Shown: in pieces, positions 51,926 through 61,400 of the stretch
Numbering within the stretch: position 1 is the stretch's first letter
How the letters are laid out: each line of letters opens with the position of its first letter
NCBI GenBank assembly: GCA_934636245.1
Contig: CAKUAI010000005.1
Location: 1-64,000 of the forward strand
Direction: 5' to 3'
DNA: 64,000 bases
DNA from: an uncultured Coriobacteriales bacterium
Lineage (GTDB): Bacteria; Actinomycetota; Coriobacteriia; Coriobacteriales; UMGS124
The notes under the pieces: model-generated
Database searches by the model: none
Seen by the model: the letters and a program-made list of their open reading frames with translations, nothing else
Told to the model about the DNA's origin: nothing
Position numbers and translations under genes: made by a program

Positions 51926-52020
51926 GCAGAACCTCAGGCGCTGCGTTCCGCGATGCCTAGAGTACTCCAGTACACGTCGGCATCGCGCGCCTTGCGCCTG
52001 AGAACCTGCTTTTGAGAGGG
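51926..52020 (+). ncRNA. Structured RNA element, copy B
   Basis: Same fold as copy A: GCAG/CTGC, AAC/AAC internal loop, CTCAGGCGC/GCGCCTGAG (51933-51941 with 51994-52002), TGCGTTCC/GCGCCTT internal loop, GCGATGCC/GGCATCGC (51950-51957 with 51979-51986), and the unchanged apical loop TAGAGTACTCCAGTACACG. TTTT follows. It starts 8 nt after the flavoprotein stop. Confidence 0.8.
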
Positions 52021-52169
52021 GCTGCGGAACCGGCGTATTGAGGCTTGATACGCTACACTAGGCACTGACTGACATGGACGGGCGTGCGGGGCTGGCGAGT
52101 TGGGCCCGCGCGCCCGTTTTGCGCAACGGCATGTGGATGTATGGAAGGCTTGGAAGAGAGGCAACGGCG

Positions 52170-53813
52170 ATGGGTGAGACGGTGCAGCACGGACAGCGCA
52201 GCTTCTTGGGCGTTTTTGACCGACTGCTCAAGGCGATGCAGATGGACTACGCGCGCTGCGAGCGCTTTGAGGCGTCCGGATATGCCGACTTCGCCGGGCA
52301 GCTCTACACGCTCAATTCCAACATGTTCCAAAACCGCGCGTTTTGCGACCGCATGCTGACGCAGATGATTTTGCATTACCTCACCTGGTTTCAGGACCCA
52401 GGTTTGCAGCTTGTGGTGGGACCGGGAGCCGCATGGCACGTGACCAGCGATTTTAGCACTCAGCGATATGGCGACTTGCTCTATGTGACTCAGGCTGCGC
52501 CTTGCGCCGCGGTACGCAAGGGCGAGCAGATTGTGGGTGTGAACGGGAAGTCCCTGGCCGAGGTGCGCCCCGAGGTGGAACGCACATTGTGGACGACGGT
52601 GGAGCCTGCTGACCCCGAGCGCGAGGACTGGTCGATTGTGCTTGCGTTTGCCAAGAACTTGCAGGTGAGGGGTGCCGACGGCTCTGAGCGCACGGTGAAG
52701 GTGGACGTCAGCGCCGGCGATGCCGAGTGGGCCAAGCCCATGCGACGCACGAAGGGCGAAGGTGGGGCCAGGCCTGCGGTGGGTGGCGCAGGTGGTGCGG
52801 CGACGGACGTGGCTACCCATGGCGAAGACGCAGGCCGCGCGGAGCTGGCTGAGGCTGCCGATGGCGTGGCCGCGGGCAATGCGGAGCTGGGTTCTGTGGC
52901 GACGACGGATGCTGGGGTCGCGAGCGGTGTTGCTGGCGAGGTGGACCTAGCGATTGCGATGGGCGCTGGGGTCGACGCGGCGGACGAGGCTGCGGATGGC
53001 GTAGCCTCGAGTGGCTCAGGTCAGCCCTGTTGTGAGCTGGGCCATGTCGGCGACGTGGTCGTCCTTACCTTGCGCAATCCCGGCGACCCTGCGTTCGGCG
53101 AGGTCCTCGGCGGCTTGCTGTCCGAGGTGTGTGTCGCAAAGCGCCTGGTCATCGACGTGCGTGGTTGCCGCGGGGGCACACAGGAAGATATCTTCCCGCT
53201 TGTGCCGTTTGTACTGGCGCCGGGCACGATGGCGACTCCCGAGCAGCTTTTTGGCAGGCCGGGCATTGCGATGAACTACTCGCGCCACAACGTCGACGAC
53301 AAGCTCAAGGAGCTTGAGGTGCTGCGGGTGCAGGCTCAACAGGGCGCGTCTGCTCCCGAGGACTTGGCAGAGCTCGACGAGCTTGCGGCTGACCTGCAGG
53401 CCAAGCGTGGGCAGAAGGGCGTCCGCGAGATGGAGGGCGCCGAGGTGTTCTGCCCTGACGTGCAGTTCAGCAGGAGCGCGGATGACCCCGCCATCCCTGC
53501 GCGCGTCGTGGTCCTCGCCGACCGCTGCACCGGCGAGGCTGCCGAATGGCTTGTTCGCGCTGTCAAATCCGCAGGTTACGCCACTGTTATGGGGCGAGCC
53601 ACCATCGGCTCGCTTGATAACACGTGCCCCAGGGCCGTCCGCCTCGACGACGACCTCACGCTTATCCTGCCCACGGCGACGTACTTGGAGGCCCTCGAAG
53701 GCGACCCCACTCTCGGCCGCGGTATTACTCCCGACGTGCACATTCCCTGGACTCCCGCTCAACTTTCGCATGACGTCGAGCTCGAGACGGCCTGCGAGCG
53801 GGTGGCAGGTTAG
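52170..53813 (+). CDS. S41-peptidase-like protein lacking the catalytic Ser
   Basis: About 547 aa from ATG 52170 (RBS GGAAGAGAGG at 52152-52161; an upstream ATG at 52074 has no RBS). N-terminal helical domain, a PDZ-like segment around V-R-K-G-E-Q-I-V-G-V-N-G-K-S, an Ala/Gly/Asp-rich low-complexity linker of about 95 residues, and a C-terminal S41 fold: RLVIDVRGCRGG, V-V-V-L-A-D-R-C-T-G-E-A-A-E-W, G-R-A-T-I-G-S-L and G-R-G-I-T-P-D-V. The family serine before A-x-E is Glu here, so peptidase activity is doubtful. No signal peptide, which is also unusual. Confidence 0.75.
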   Translation: MGETVQHGQRSFLGVFDRLLKAMQMDYARCERFEASGYADFAGQLYTLNSNMFQNRAFCDRMLTQMILHYLTWFQDPGLQLVVGPGAAWHVTSDFSTQRYGDLLYVTQAAPCAAVRKGEQIVGVNGKSLAEVRPEVERTLWTTVEPADPEREDWSIVLAFAKNLQVRGADGSERTVKVDVSAGDAEWAKPMRRTKGEGGARPAVGGAGGAATDVATHGEDAGRAELAEAADGVAAGNAELGSVATTDAGVASGVAGEVDLAIAMGAGVDAADEAADGVASSGSGQPCCELGHVGDVVVLTLRNPGDPAFGEVLGGLLSEVCVAKRLVIDVRGCRGGTQEDIFPLVPFVLAPGTMATPEQLFGRPGIAMNYSRHNVDDKLKELEVLRVQAQQGASAPEDLAELDELAADLQAKRGQKGVREMEGAEVFCPDVQFSRSADDPAIPARVVVLADRCTGEAAEWLVRAVKSAGYATVMGRATIGSLDNTCPRAVRLDDDLTLILPTATYLEALEGDPTLGRGITPDVHIPWTPAQLSHDVELETACERVAG

Positions 53814-53835
53814 CCTCGCTGCCGCCTCGGCACCA

Positions 53836-53976
53836 AAATGAGCGCATGTTTGTGTTTTAATGTTCCACGGGCAAGTACAGCCCCGATGTCGCATAACGTT
53901 CTACCTGGTAGATGGCGTGCGACAATTCTGGCTATCTACTTCGGTTGAATTAAAACGCAAACGTGCGCGGTTTTTT
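53836..53976 (+). repeat. Long-hairpin repeat element, copy D
   Basis: 20-bp arms (53842-53861 and 53949-53968) pair completely if two G-U wobbles are allowed, and are followed by GGTTTTTT. Located 22 bp past the S41-like gene's stop, where it would serve as a terminator. Ungapped alignment to copy C. Confidence 0.85.
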
Positions 53977-54048
53977 CGGCAAGGCGAGGCTACGGCGGCC
54001 AGTGCGGCTGAGATGTCCTCGGTCGTGTCGATGCGGCCGGTCTGTCGA

Positions 54049-54098
54049 TTGACGAGTTATCTCATGGGAAAACGGCTATACTACATACTGAGTATATA
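54049..54098 (+). promoter_or_regulatory. Promoter/operator of the toxin-antitoxin operon
   Basis: TTGACG at 54049 and TATACT at 54077 are promoter-like but 22 bp apart. CATAC-TGA-GTATATA within 54085-54098 is a palindrome-like site of the type bound by RelB/DinJ antitoxins. Confidence 0.4.
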
Positions 54099-54127
54099 CC
54101 GAGTTCATTCTATTGGGGTGATTTGCC

Positions 54128-54421
54128 ATGACAACGACTATGAGCGTCAAGATGGATGAGGATATCAAGGCAAGCGTCTGTTCCATGCTTGAGGGTATGG
54201 GAATGACATTCGGTGGGTTTGTCAACATGGCGGCGCGCCAACTTCTTATTCAAGGAAGGCTGCCATTTGAGGTGATTGCACCTACCGTGCGCGACATTCC
54301 GAACGAGGAGACACGTCGTGCCCTCGTGGAGGCGGAAGCCAAGGTGCTCGGAATTGTGTCCGACGATGCCATCTCGTTTGCCGATGGCTGCGAGGCTGCA
54401 GCGTTCATCCGGGGTCTTTAG
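54128..54421 (+). CDS. RelB/DinJ-family antitoxin
   Basis: 97 aa. N-terminal ribbon-helix-helix M-S-V-K-M-D-E-D-I-K-A-S-V...M-G-M-T-F-G-G-F-V-N-M-A, then P-F-E-V, as in DinJ. It binds the toxin encoded 2 bp downstream and represses the operon. Confidence 0.88.
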   Translation: MTTTMSVKMDEDIKASVCSMLEGMGMTFGGFVNMAARQLLIQGRLPFEVIAPTVRDIPNEETRRALVEAEAKVLGIVSDDAISFADGCEAAAFIRGL

Positions 54422-54423
54422 TC

Positions 54424-54732
54424 ATGTGGGAAATTCAGTTCGAGCAAGGTTTTATTCGAGATGTGCGAGCGGTTGCACGACAGCATCCCCAGATTAGGGA
54501 TGAGCTTGCCGTAGCTGTCGAGGTTCTTTCAGAGACAGGCACCCTGCCTGAAGGGTATTTTCTGCATGAGCTTGACAATCCGGGCGGCAACTACAACGGG
54601 CACATGGATTTCCATTTGTCGGACGGCCTGGTTGACGTAGTCGTTCTTTGTGTCATGCACAAGGGCCGCATGGTAATCCGTTTTGTGCGCATGGGGACTC
54701 ACGAAGAGTTGTTCAGAGGACGTCTGCGTTGA
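54424..54732 (+). CDS. YafQ/RelE-superfamily mRNA interferase toxin
   Basis: 102 aa. RelE-fold pattern with H-E-L near residue 55, G-H-M-D-F-H-L, V-V-V-L-C-V, V-I-R-F-V-R-M and G-T-H-E-E-L-F at the C-terminus, which matches the G-S-H-x-x-L-F ending of YafQ toxins. It cleaves mRNA at the ribosome when free. The antitoxin gene lies immediately upstream. Confidence 0.86.
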   Translation: MWEIQFEQGFIRDVRAVARQHPQIRDELAVAVEVLSETGTLPEGYFLHELDNPGGNYNGHMDFHLSDGLVDVVVLCVMHKGRMVIRFVRMGTHEELFRGRLR

Positions 54733-54736
54733 GATA

Positions 54737-54788
54737 ATGGCCCCGGCCGCGCTTGCTCGATTGAGCGGCGCAGCCGGGGCCATCTTTT
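54737..54788 (+). terminator. Terminator of the toxin-antitoxin operon
   Basis: ATGGCCCCGGC and GCCGGGGCCAT pair perfectly over 11 bp around a 25-nt loop with CGC...GCG pairing, followed by CTTTT. Confidence 0.9.
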
Positions 54789-54808
54789 AGTGCTCGGTTG
54801 AAGCTCGC

Positions 54809-54868
54809 TTATGCGTCGATCTTCTCGAAGTGGACGCGGGATTTGGCGTAGTTGTCCACCGAAGCCCT
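54809..54868 (-). pseudogene. C-terminal remnant of an unknown gene
   Basis: On the minus strand the sequence reads RASVDNYAKSRVHFEKIDA and stop, a plausible protein C-terminus. Its upstream side is replaced by a hairpin (54862-54910), so only about 20 codons remain. The lost gene cannot be named. Confidence 0.3.
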
Positions 54869-54910
54869 GGCTCTTCTGTACCGCGAGGGCTAGGAGAGCC
54901 AGGGCTTTTC
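54862..54910 (+). terminator. Strong hairpin terminator
   Basis: AAGCCCTGGCTCT and AGAGCCAGGGCTT pair perfectly over 13 bp, followed by TTC. It faces the end of the minus-strand XRE/membrane gene and may act in both directions. Confidence 0.7.
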
Positions 54911-54932
54911 TTGGCGAGGTGTCGACTTGCGC

Positions 54933-55898
54933 CTACTCTTTTATTGCGAGTTCCACGACGGCGGAGACGATGCCGCAGCTGATGCCGCCGATGGCCCAGG
55001 AGAGCCAGAAGTACTCGTTGTCGGAGAACAGCAGGATGAGGCCGACGATGGTGGCCACGAGGATGCAGATGGAGCACAGCGTGCCGCTGAGGGCGTTGCG
55101 GCGCTTGTGCAGGCGCATCTGCTCGCGCAGCACGGGGTCGATGACCTCGTCGATTGCCTGGTAGCTCATGGATTCGGCGATTTCGAGGTTGTACTCTTCC
55201 ACGTTGATGCGACCGTGCATGACCGCAGCGTAGATGAGCAGCCACACGCCCAGGCCAATGCACACGAGCAGCGTGCCTGCGCCCGCAAAGTTTTTCCAGG
55301 GCTCGAGCAGAGTGCAGAGAAGCACGCCGGCGAGGATGAGCGCCACGCCGCCGCCGATGCCCCAGCCCAGAAGCTTGCCGGCGCTGGTGCGGTCATCGGC
55401 GGTGTAGAAGTCTTCCACAAAAGGGTGCTCGCGATTGAACGCCTGCCTGCGGATGCATGCAGGCACGATCACAGCCACGCCAGCAGCCACACCGGCCAGA
55501 ACAAAGGCCAGGCAGATGACGCCTTCGATCACGATGGGACCGACAAAACCCTCGAGCAACAAACCGACGCCAATGGCAAGCAGAATGATCGCCACGCCGC
55601 AGGCGAGTCGCATCGCGAAGCTGCGCACGGCCTGGTCGTAGCCGCAGATGTCCTGCGGGGCGCCCGGCGCGGGTGCCGCAGCCTCGATGGGACGGCTCGT
55701 GAGGTCGCCCGTGACGATGTCGTCAAGCGAGCATTCAAAGATTTGGGAGAGGCGGATGAGCTTCTCGGTCTCGGGGTAGGTGCCGCCTGCCTCTCATTTG
55801 GCGATGGCCTGGCGGCTCACGCCGACGAGCATGGCGAGCTGCTCCTGGGTCATGCCTTTGGTGGCGCGCAGATGGCGGATGTTGGCGCTGGTGCTCAT
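54933..55898 (-). pseudogene. XRE regulator fused to a membrane domain, interrupted by TGA
   Basis: ATG at 55898 with RBS AAAGGAAGA. The first 34 codons encode an XRE HTH (RHLRATKGMTQEQLAMLVGV-SRQAIAK). Codon 35 is TGA (55796-55794), where relatives have Trp (AKWEAGGTYPE). The same frame then continues EAGGTYPETEKLIRLSQIFE and a C-terminal region with six hydrophobic segments to 54933. Without the TGA the product would be 321 aa. Genes here use TGA as a normal stop, so this is a nonsense mutation. The downstream part could restart at the ATG at 55628 (231 aa), losing the HTH. Confidence 0.85.
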
Positions 55899-56280
55899 GG
55901 GTCTTCCTTTCGCGTGTCTGCAGGGAGGGCGCGCACCTGGCGACGAGCGGCTCTAGACGGTCGCGCATCCTATAGGCAGTGTGCGCCGGGTTCGGCGCAT
56001 GCGTTCGGCGATGCTAGCCGGGCGTGCCTTCGATTGCGGTGATCTTGAGCACGCTGAGCGCGCGGGACACGTGTGCTCGGTAGTGCCCCTGCATGGGGTT
56101 TGGGCCCCATTGTGCGGTTGCGCGCCTCGCCCCACAACCAACCAGCGGTAGCGTTTGGTTGCATTCTACCTGGTTGCGGCCGCTACGCAAGGTTGCTAGG
56201 CAGTTGCGGAGACGCCGGGCTGGCAGCCTTGCCCCATCGGCCCCGCAGCGCATCCGTCTCAACGCCTGGGCGATGGGCCC

Positions 56281-56376
56281 CATCGGTCACGCCGATATCT
56301 GAGCTGCGACGGACTTGCTTGGCGCCGTGACCGACGCCCGGGCGCCTGATGACCATCGGTCGCGCCGATATCTGGG
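56281..56376. repeat. Two direct copies of a palindromic 23-bp site
   Basis: CATCGGTCACGCCGATATCT (56281-56300) and CATCGGTCGCGCCGATATCT (56354-56373) lie 73 bp apart. Each holds ATCGG/CCGAT inverted arms with a 5-bp gap. They stand between the LuxR stop and the interrupted XRE gene. The remaining 55899-56416 sequence has several weak hairpins and no gene. Confidence 0.6.
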
Positions 56377-56416
56377 GGCCGCCGGTGCCTGTTCTGCGCC
56401 ATGCCCTTCTACGCCG

Positions 56417-58120
56417 TTACGCCGCCTTGTCCTTTGCCACGCCGCTCGCGTCGGGCTCCAGGTCGATGAGCTCCCTTTGCGAGTGCACGCCGCACTTGGA
56501 AAGGATGTTGCGCGCGTGGGCGTGCACGGTGTTGAGCGAGATGCCAAGCTCGTCGCGAATGAAGGGGCGGCTGCGGCCGCCGAGCAAGAGGGCGCACACC
56601 TCGGTCTCGCGCTCGGTGAGCCCAAAGGCGTCGCGAAGCATCTCGGCGCGCTCGCGCATCATCTCGTCGTGGGCGGCGTTCTTGTCGGGCATGACGGGGG
56701 CGGCGGCCTCCTCCTCGGCCTCGACGGGGCGCACCACCTGGTTGCTCTGGTGGCTTGTCCTGGAGAAGTACCAGTCGGGGCTGAAGCCCGTCATCATCAC
56801 CACAAGCACAACCAGGCACATCGTGGCCAATATGGCGCAGAAGAGGCCTCGCTCGTCCAGAAGCTTCACGGCAAGCAGGGCCGAGCCGCATCCAAGGAAG
56901 ATGCCAAGGCCCTCGGCCAGGGCGTAGCCGGCAAACGCCGGGGCGGGTGCGACGGAGGTCCTGCGCAGATACTTGGCCAGCGCAATCCAGGTGGACATCT
57001 GCATGCCGAACATGCCGGCGTGCACGATGGCGTAGGCCGCCTTGTGACACGCAAGCGACTCGCCGCCGACCCACAGTACGAGCACGTTGAGCGCGGCGAA
57101 GGGCAGCAGCCAGCGAAAGCCCATCGACATGTCCACATAGCGCATGGCATGGATGAGCACGACAAACAGCACGAGCGTCACGAAAAAGCCGATGGAGAAG
57201 GCGATGAGGTAGCGGTCGTAGCGGTTGTAGGCGTTGACCGGGGCGTCCACCACGCGCAAAAAGGCGACGAGGAACCACAGCGACCCCATCATGATGAGAG
57301 CCTTCGTGAGCGAGGGAGCCTCGGGCGCGGCGGACTTCACGGAGACCAGAGGCTTTGCCCCCGTTCGGGCCCCACTTACTTGCGCCCCACTTGCCTGCGC
57401 TTGATCGCCACACGCCTGGGCGCGCCCTATCCCCGTTCGGGAGCCGCCTGCTTGCGCGATACCCGTTTGGGCGTCGTCCTCCTTGTGGACGTCTTCCACC
57501 TCGTGATGCCCGAAAGGAGACGCGACCCCATGCGCCCGGCGCGCTTTGGCCCAGGCGTCGTCGGGGTCGTCGAAGGGCCGGGCCACGAGCCATGCGGAGA
57601 GGCACGGCAGGATGCACTCCGCGGCCAGGTCTACCGTACCCCACAGCTTGATGGGCAGCGTCACGGTATAGAGGGCAAAGGCGATGGCGAGGCACGCCAC
57701 CACGTCGAACTCGATGCGGGCCTCGTTGCATGCCGTGAGGCGCGCGCCCCAGGCGATGGTGAAAAGGGCGATGGTCACGCCGTAGGTGACGCTCGCGATG
57801 GGGAAGAGAACCCAGAAGAATTGCTTGAAGGCGTAGCTCGACCACAGTGCCACATTGCCCACGATGGCACACGCGGCGGCGACCTTGCCCATGCGCGCCT
57901 CGTCGAAGACGCGCCCGCGCGTGATGCCTGCCGCCGCGACGCCGGCCACAAGCGCGGTCGAGGCCGCGGCCACGAGCCAGATGAACTCAAGGTTGTACGG
58001 CACGAACGACCCGATGGCCATGCCGCAGCCGTACAAGGCTATGTAGTTCCAAGCCAAAAAGAACGCGAACCCGATGTTGCGCCGGCACAGCATCTTAAGG
58101 CCGCGAATTGTCTCTCCCAT
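56417..58120 (-). CDS. Membrane-bound LuxR-family regulator
   Basis: 567 aa. About ten to twelve hydrophobic segments, interrupted near residues 205-270 by a soluble loop rich in Ala, Gly and Gln with short repeats (A-Q-A-x-G, R-T-G-I/A). C-terminal LuxR HTH LTERETEVCALLLGGRSRPF and NTVHAHARNILSKCGVHSQR. Divergent from the molybdenum enzyme gene at 58415, separated by 294 bp, and likely its regulator. Confidence 0.87.
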   Translation of the reverse strand: MGETIRGLKMLCRRNIGFAFFLAWNYIALYGCGMAIGSFVPYNLEFIWLVAAASTALVAGVAAAGITRGRVFDEARMGKVAAACAIVGNVALWSSYAFKQFFWVLFPIASVTYGVTIALFTIAWGARLTACNEARIEFDVVACLAIAFALYTVTLPIKLWGTVDLAAECILPCLSAWLVARPFDDPDDAWAKARRAHGVASPFGHHEVEDVHKEDDAQTGIAQAGGSRTGIGRAQACGDQAQASGAQVSGARTGAKPLVSVKSAAPEAPSLTKALIMMGSLWFLVAFLRVVDAPVNAYNRYDRYLIAFSIGFFVTLVLFVVLIHAMRYVDMSMGFRWLLPFAALNVLVLWVGGESLACHKAAYAIVHAGMFGMQMSTWIALAKYLRRTSVAPAPAFAGYALAEGLGIFLGCGSALLAVKLLDERGLFCAILATMCLVVLVVMMTGFSPDWYFSRTSHQSNQVVRPVEAEEEAAAPVMPDKNAAHDEMMRERAEMLRDAFGLTERETEVCALLLGGRSRPFIRDELGISLNTVHAHARNILSKCGVHSQRELIDLEPDASGVAKDKAA

Positions 58121-58414
58121 GGTGCCCCCTACATTCGTTGTATCTGGTTAAGTATGCCTACCAGGGCAAATAAATTGCAATAGTCACAATGTGGTAATGA
58201 GTTTGAAATTGATAGTTGGGCCAGGCATGTTGGGGATTTGGCGATATAGCAACAACGTTTGGATGCGCTTAAGAAACACTTTTGAAATAGTGCATCGAGG
58301 TGGGCAACGGCGCGGGCGCACATGCGCCGCAACGTACCGAGGCGACCTTGCGCGGGGAAGCGCGGGCGTCGCGGAGACCCACATATATGTAAGGGACAGT
58401 CAAGGAGGAGGAAC
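58121..58414. other. Divergent promoter region of LuxR and molybdenum enzyme genes
   Basis: The LuxR-proximal half is AT-rich and the other half GC-rich, with GCGCGGGGAAGCGCGGG near 58352 as an imperfect repeat. No clear promoter hexamers or coding sequence were found. Confidence 0.35.
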
Positions 58415-61400
58415 ATGGATTCGATCTGCATGGACCGAAGGACATTCACTGCCGGCATGGCAGCCGCAGGTCTGCTCACGGTTGCGGGCACCGGCCTTTT
58501 GGGCAACGCCCCCGCGGCTCTCGCCGACGAGGCGGAGTTCCCGGCACCTACCAAGGGTCAGCCCGTCGAGGCGAAGGTCGACCCCAAGACCGGTGAGCTC
58601 ACCGTCAACGACGACGTCATCGTGCGCTACAGCACGTGCCTGGGATGCTACTGCGACTGCGGCAACCGCGTGAAGATCGACCGCGAGACCGGTCGCGTGC
58701 TGTCGGTGGGCGGCAACCCCTATCACGTGAACAGCGCCTACCCCTGCCTGCCTTTCGAGGCTTCGCTTGACGACGCATACCGCGCCCAGAGCTTTGCCAA
58801 CGGCTATGGCAACACCACGCACGGCACCGTGTGCGCCCGCGGCCAGGGAACCTGGGTCATGTACAGCCAGCCCGACCGCATCACCACGCCCCTCAAGCGT
58901 GCCGGCAAGCGCGGCGAGAACAAGTGGACGGCCATCTCCTGGGATCAGCTCATCACCGAGGTCACCGAGGGTGGCAAGCTCTTCGCCGACCTGGGCGAGG
59001 ACCGCGAGATCGAGGGCTTCAAGGCCGTTCATGACAACTCCACCCTCATCGACCCCGAGCGTCCCGACCTGGGCACCGTCTCCAACCAGCTCGTGCTCAT
59101 GGGCGGTCGCTCCGACGGCCGTTACGGCACCTCGGGCCGCTTCGTGAAGGGCTTCGGCACCGTGAACCAGGTCGGCCACGGCTCCACCTGCGGCTGCGCC
59201 CAGTGGGCCAAGCCCCTCACCGAGAAGCGCTCCGTCGGCGCCATCTCCGACGTTGACTTCTGCGAGTACATCCTGTGGATGGGCGAGTTCCCCGGCGCCA
59301 CGGGCAACAGCTTCCAGGGCATCGCCAAGCGTTCCGCCAAGCGCCTGCGCGACGGCGAGTGCAAGATGGACGTCCTCGACCCGGTGCTCGGCAACGGCAA
59401 TGTCACGCCCACCATGCCCGGCATCAACTGGGTGCCAATCAAGGCTTCCACCAACCCCGCCTTCTCCTGCGCCGCGGTGCAGTGGATCGTGGACAACGAG
59501 GCCTACAACGAGGAGTACCTGCGCTTCCCCAACTTCCAGGCCGCATGGGACGCCGGTTACGGCTCCTTCTCCAACGCCACGCTGCTCGTCGTGGTGGACG
59601 AGGCCGACGAGAACTACCGCAAGTTCCTGCGCCCCGAGCAGGCCGGCCTTGAGACCCCCGTGCTCGAGGAGGGTGCCTCCGACCCCGACTTCCGCGTGTG
59701 CATCGACTCCGCCACCGGCGAGCCCGTCGTGAACACCACCTGCACGCAGGCCGACCTCGACTTCGACGGCGAGGTCAACGGCGTGCACGTGCGCACCGCC
59801 TGGTCGCTCATGCTCGAGAGCATCTATGAGAAGACCCCCGAGGAGTATTCCGAGATCTGCGGCGTGAGCGTTGAGGAGATCAACCGCATCGCCAAGGAGT
59901 TCACTTCCCACGGCACCAAGTCCTCTGCCCGCCTCATGGGCGGCTCGGGCACCCAGAACGGCCTCGAGACGGCTTTCGCCTACCGTATCCTCAACGCCCT
60001 CGTGGGATCCTGCGAGATGGTCGGCGGCGCTGCTCCCACCAACATGGGCGCTGGCGCTGACGGCAACGGCGCTCGCTACAAGCTGTCGACCTCCATGGTC
60101 GAGGGCATCCCCGAGAACAAGGCCACGTCACTTTCTCGTACGAACAAGGCCTGGGAAGACACCGACGAGTACAAGAACCGCGTGGCCGCCGGCGAGGAGA
60201 ACCCCCAGCCCAAGCTGCCGTACTACGCCACCAGCGGCAACGCCGACAACCAGATGCTCTGGTCAATCATCAACCAGTACCCCTACCAGTGCAAGATCAT
60301 GCTCATCTTCATGAAGAGCACCTTGACCATGGCCCCCGGCGCCCTGCGCGACTCCGTGGTCGAGCGCCTGAAGGACCCCGACATCATCCCGCTCGTCATC
60401 TCCTGCGACGTCGTGATGGGCGAGGACACCCAGTACGCCGACTACATCGTGCCCGACACGAACCCCTACGAGAGCTGGGGCGTGCTGGACATGGAGGGTT
60501 GGGCAGGCTACGGCGACGCGGTGCGCTGGCCCGTCAAGCAGGCCGAGTCCATGCTGCTCGATGACGGCCGCAACGCCTCCTGGGAGGCCTTCATCGCCGA
60601 CGTGTCCAAGGCCTGCGGCGTCCCCGGCTTCGGCGACAACGCGCTGTTCGACGTCGACGGCAACGCCTATCCCTACAACGAGGCCTGCGACTTCTACGTG
60701 AAGGCCCTCGCCAACCTTGCCTACGACGGCGAGCCTGTTGAGGACATCACCGAGGAAGAGATGCACCTCCAGGGCCTCGACAACCTCCCCGAGAAGTGGA
60801 AGGCCTCCGTCAAGGAGGAGGAGTGGCCCAAGGTCCTCAAGGTCATGTCGCGCGGCAGCCGCTTCCATCCCATCGAGGAGTGCCTGGGCGACGGCAAGCG
60901 CAACGCCTACGCCGGCAAGCCCTTCGAGTGCTTCATCTGGGGCGAGAAGAAGGCCACGCACAAGAATCCCTACTCGGGCGAGTACCCCAGCGGCACGCTG
61001 CACTACACGCCGCAGTCCCTGGCCGACGGCACCCCGCTCGAGGAGGCCTTCGACGCCGAGGAGTTCCGTTTCGGCGCCACGACCTACAAGCCTCGCTTCC
61101 GCTCCATCTCGATGCAGGCCAACAACCCGGTGCTGCGCGACATCTGCGCCACCAACTACATTGAGATGAACGCCGACGATGCCGCTGAGCTGGGCATCTC
61201 CGACGGCGAGCAGGTCCGCGTGACCAACCCCACGGGCGACGTCATGCTCGGCGCCGCCATGGTGCGCGCCGGTGTTGCTCACGGCAACATCGCCGTTGCC
61301 ACCGGTTACGGCCACACCGCTTGGGGCGCCAAGGACATGGACGTGGACGGCACGGTGACGCCGGGCGACGCTGGTGTGGCCGCCGGTATCCACCTGGAGG

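Noticed and set aside
49657..53976. Composite transposon flanked by repeat copies C and D
   Set aside because: Both copies have the same orientation, lack target duplications, and no transposase lies between them.
55794..55796. TGA read as Trp or selenocysteine
   Set aside because: Other genes in the window stop at TGA, the aligned residue is an ordinary Trp and no SECIS-like hairpin follows.
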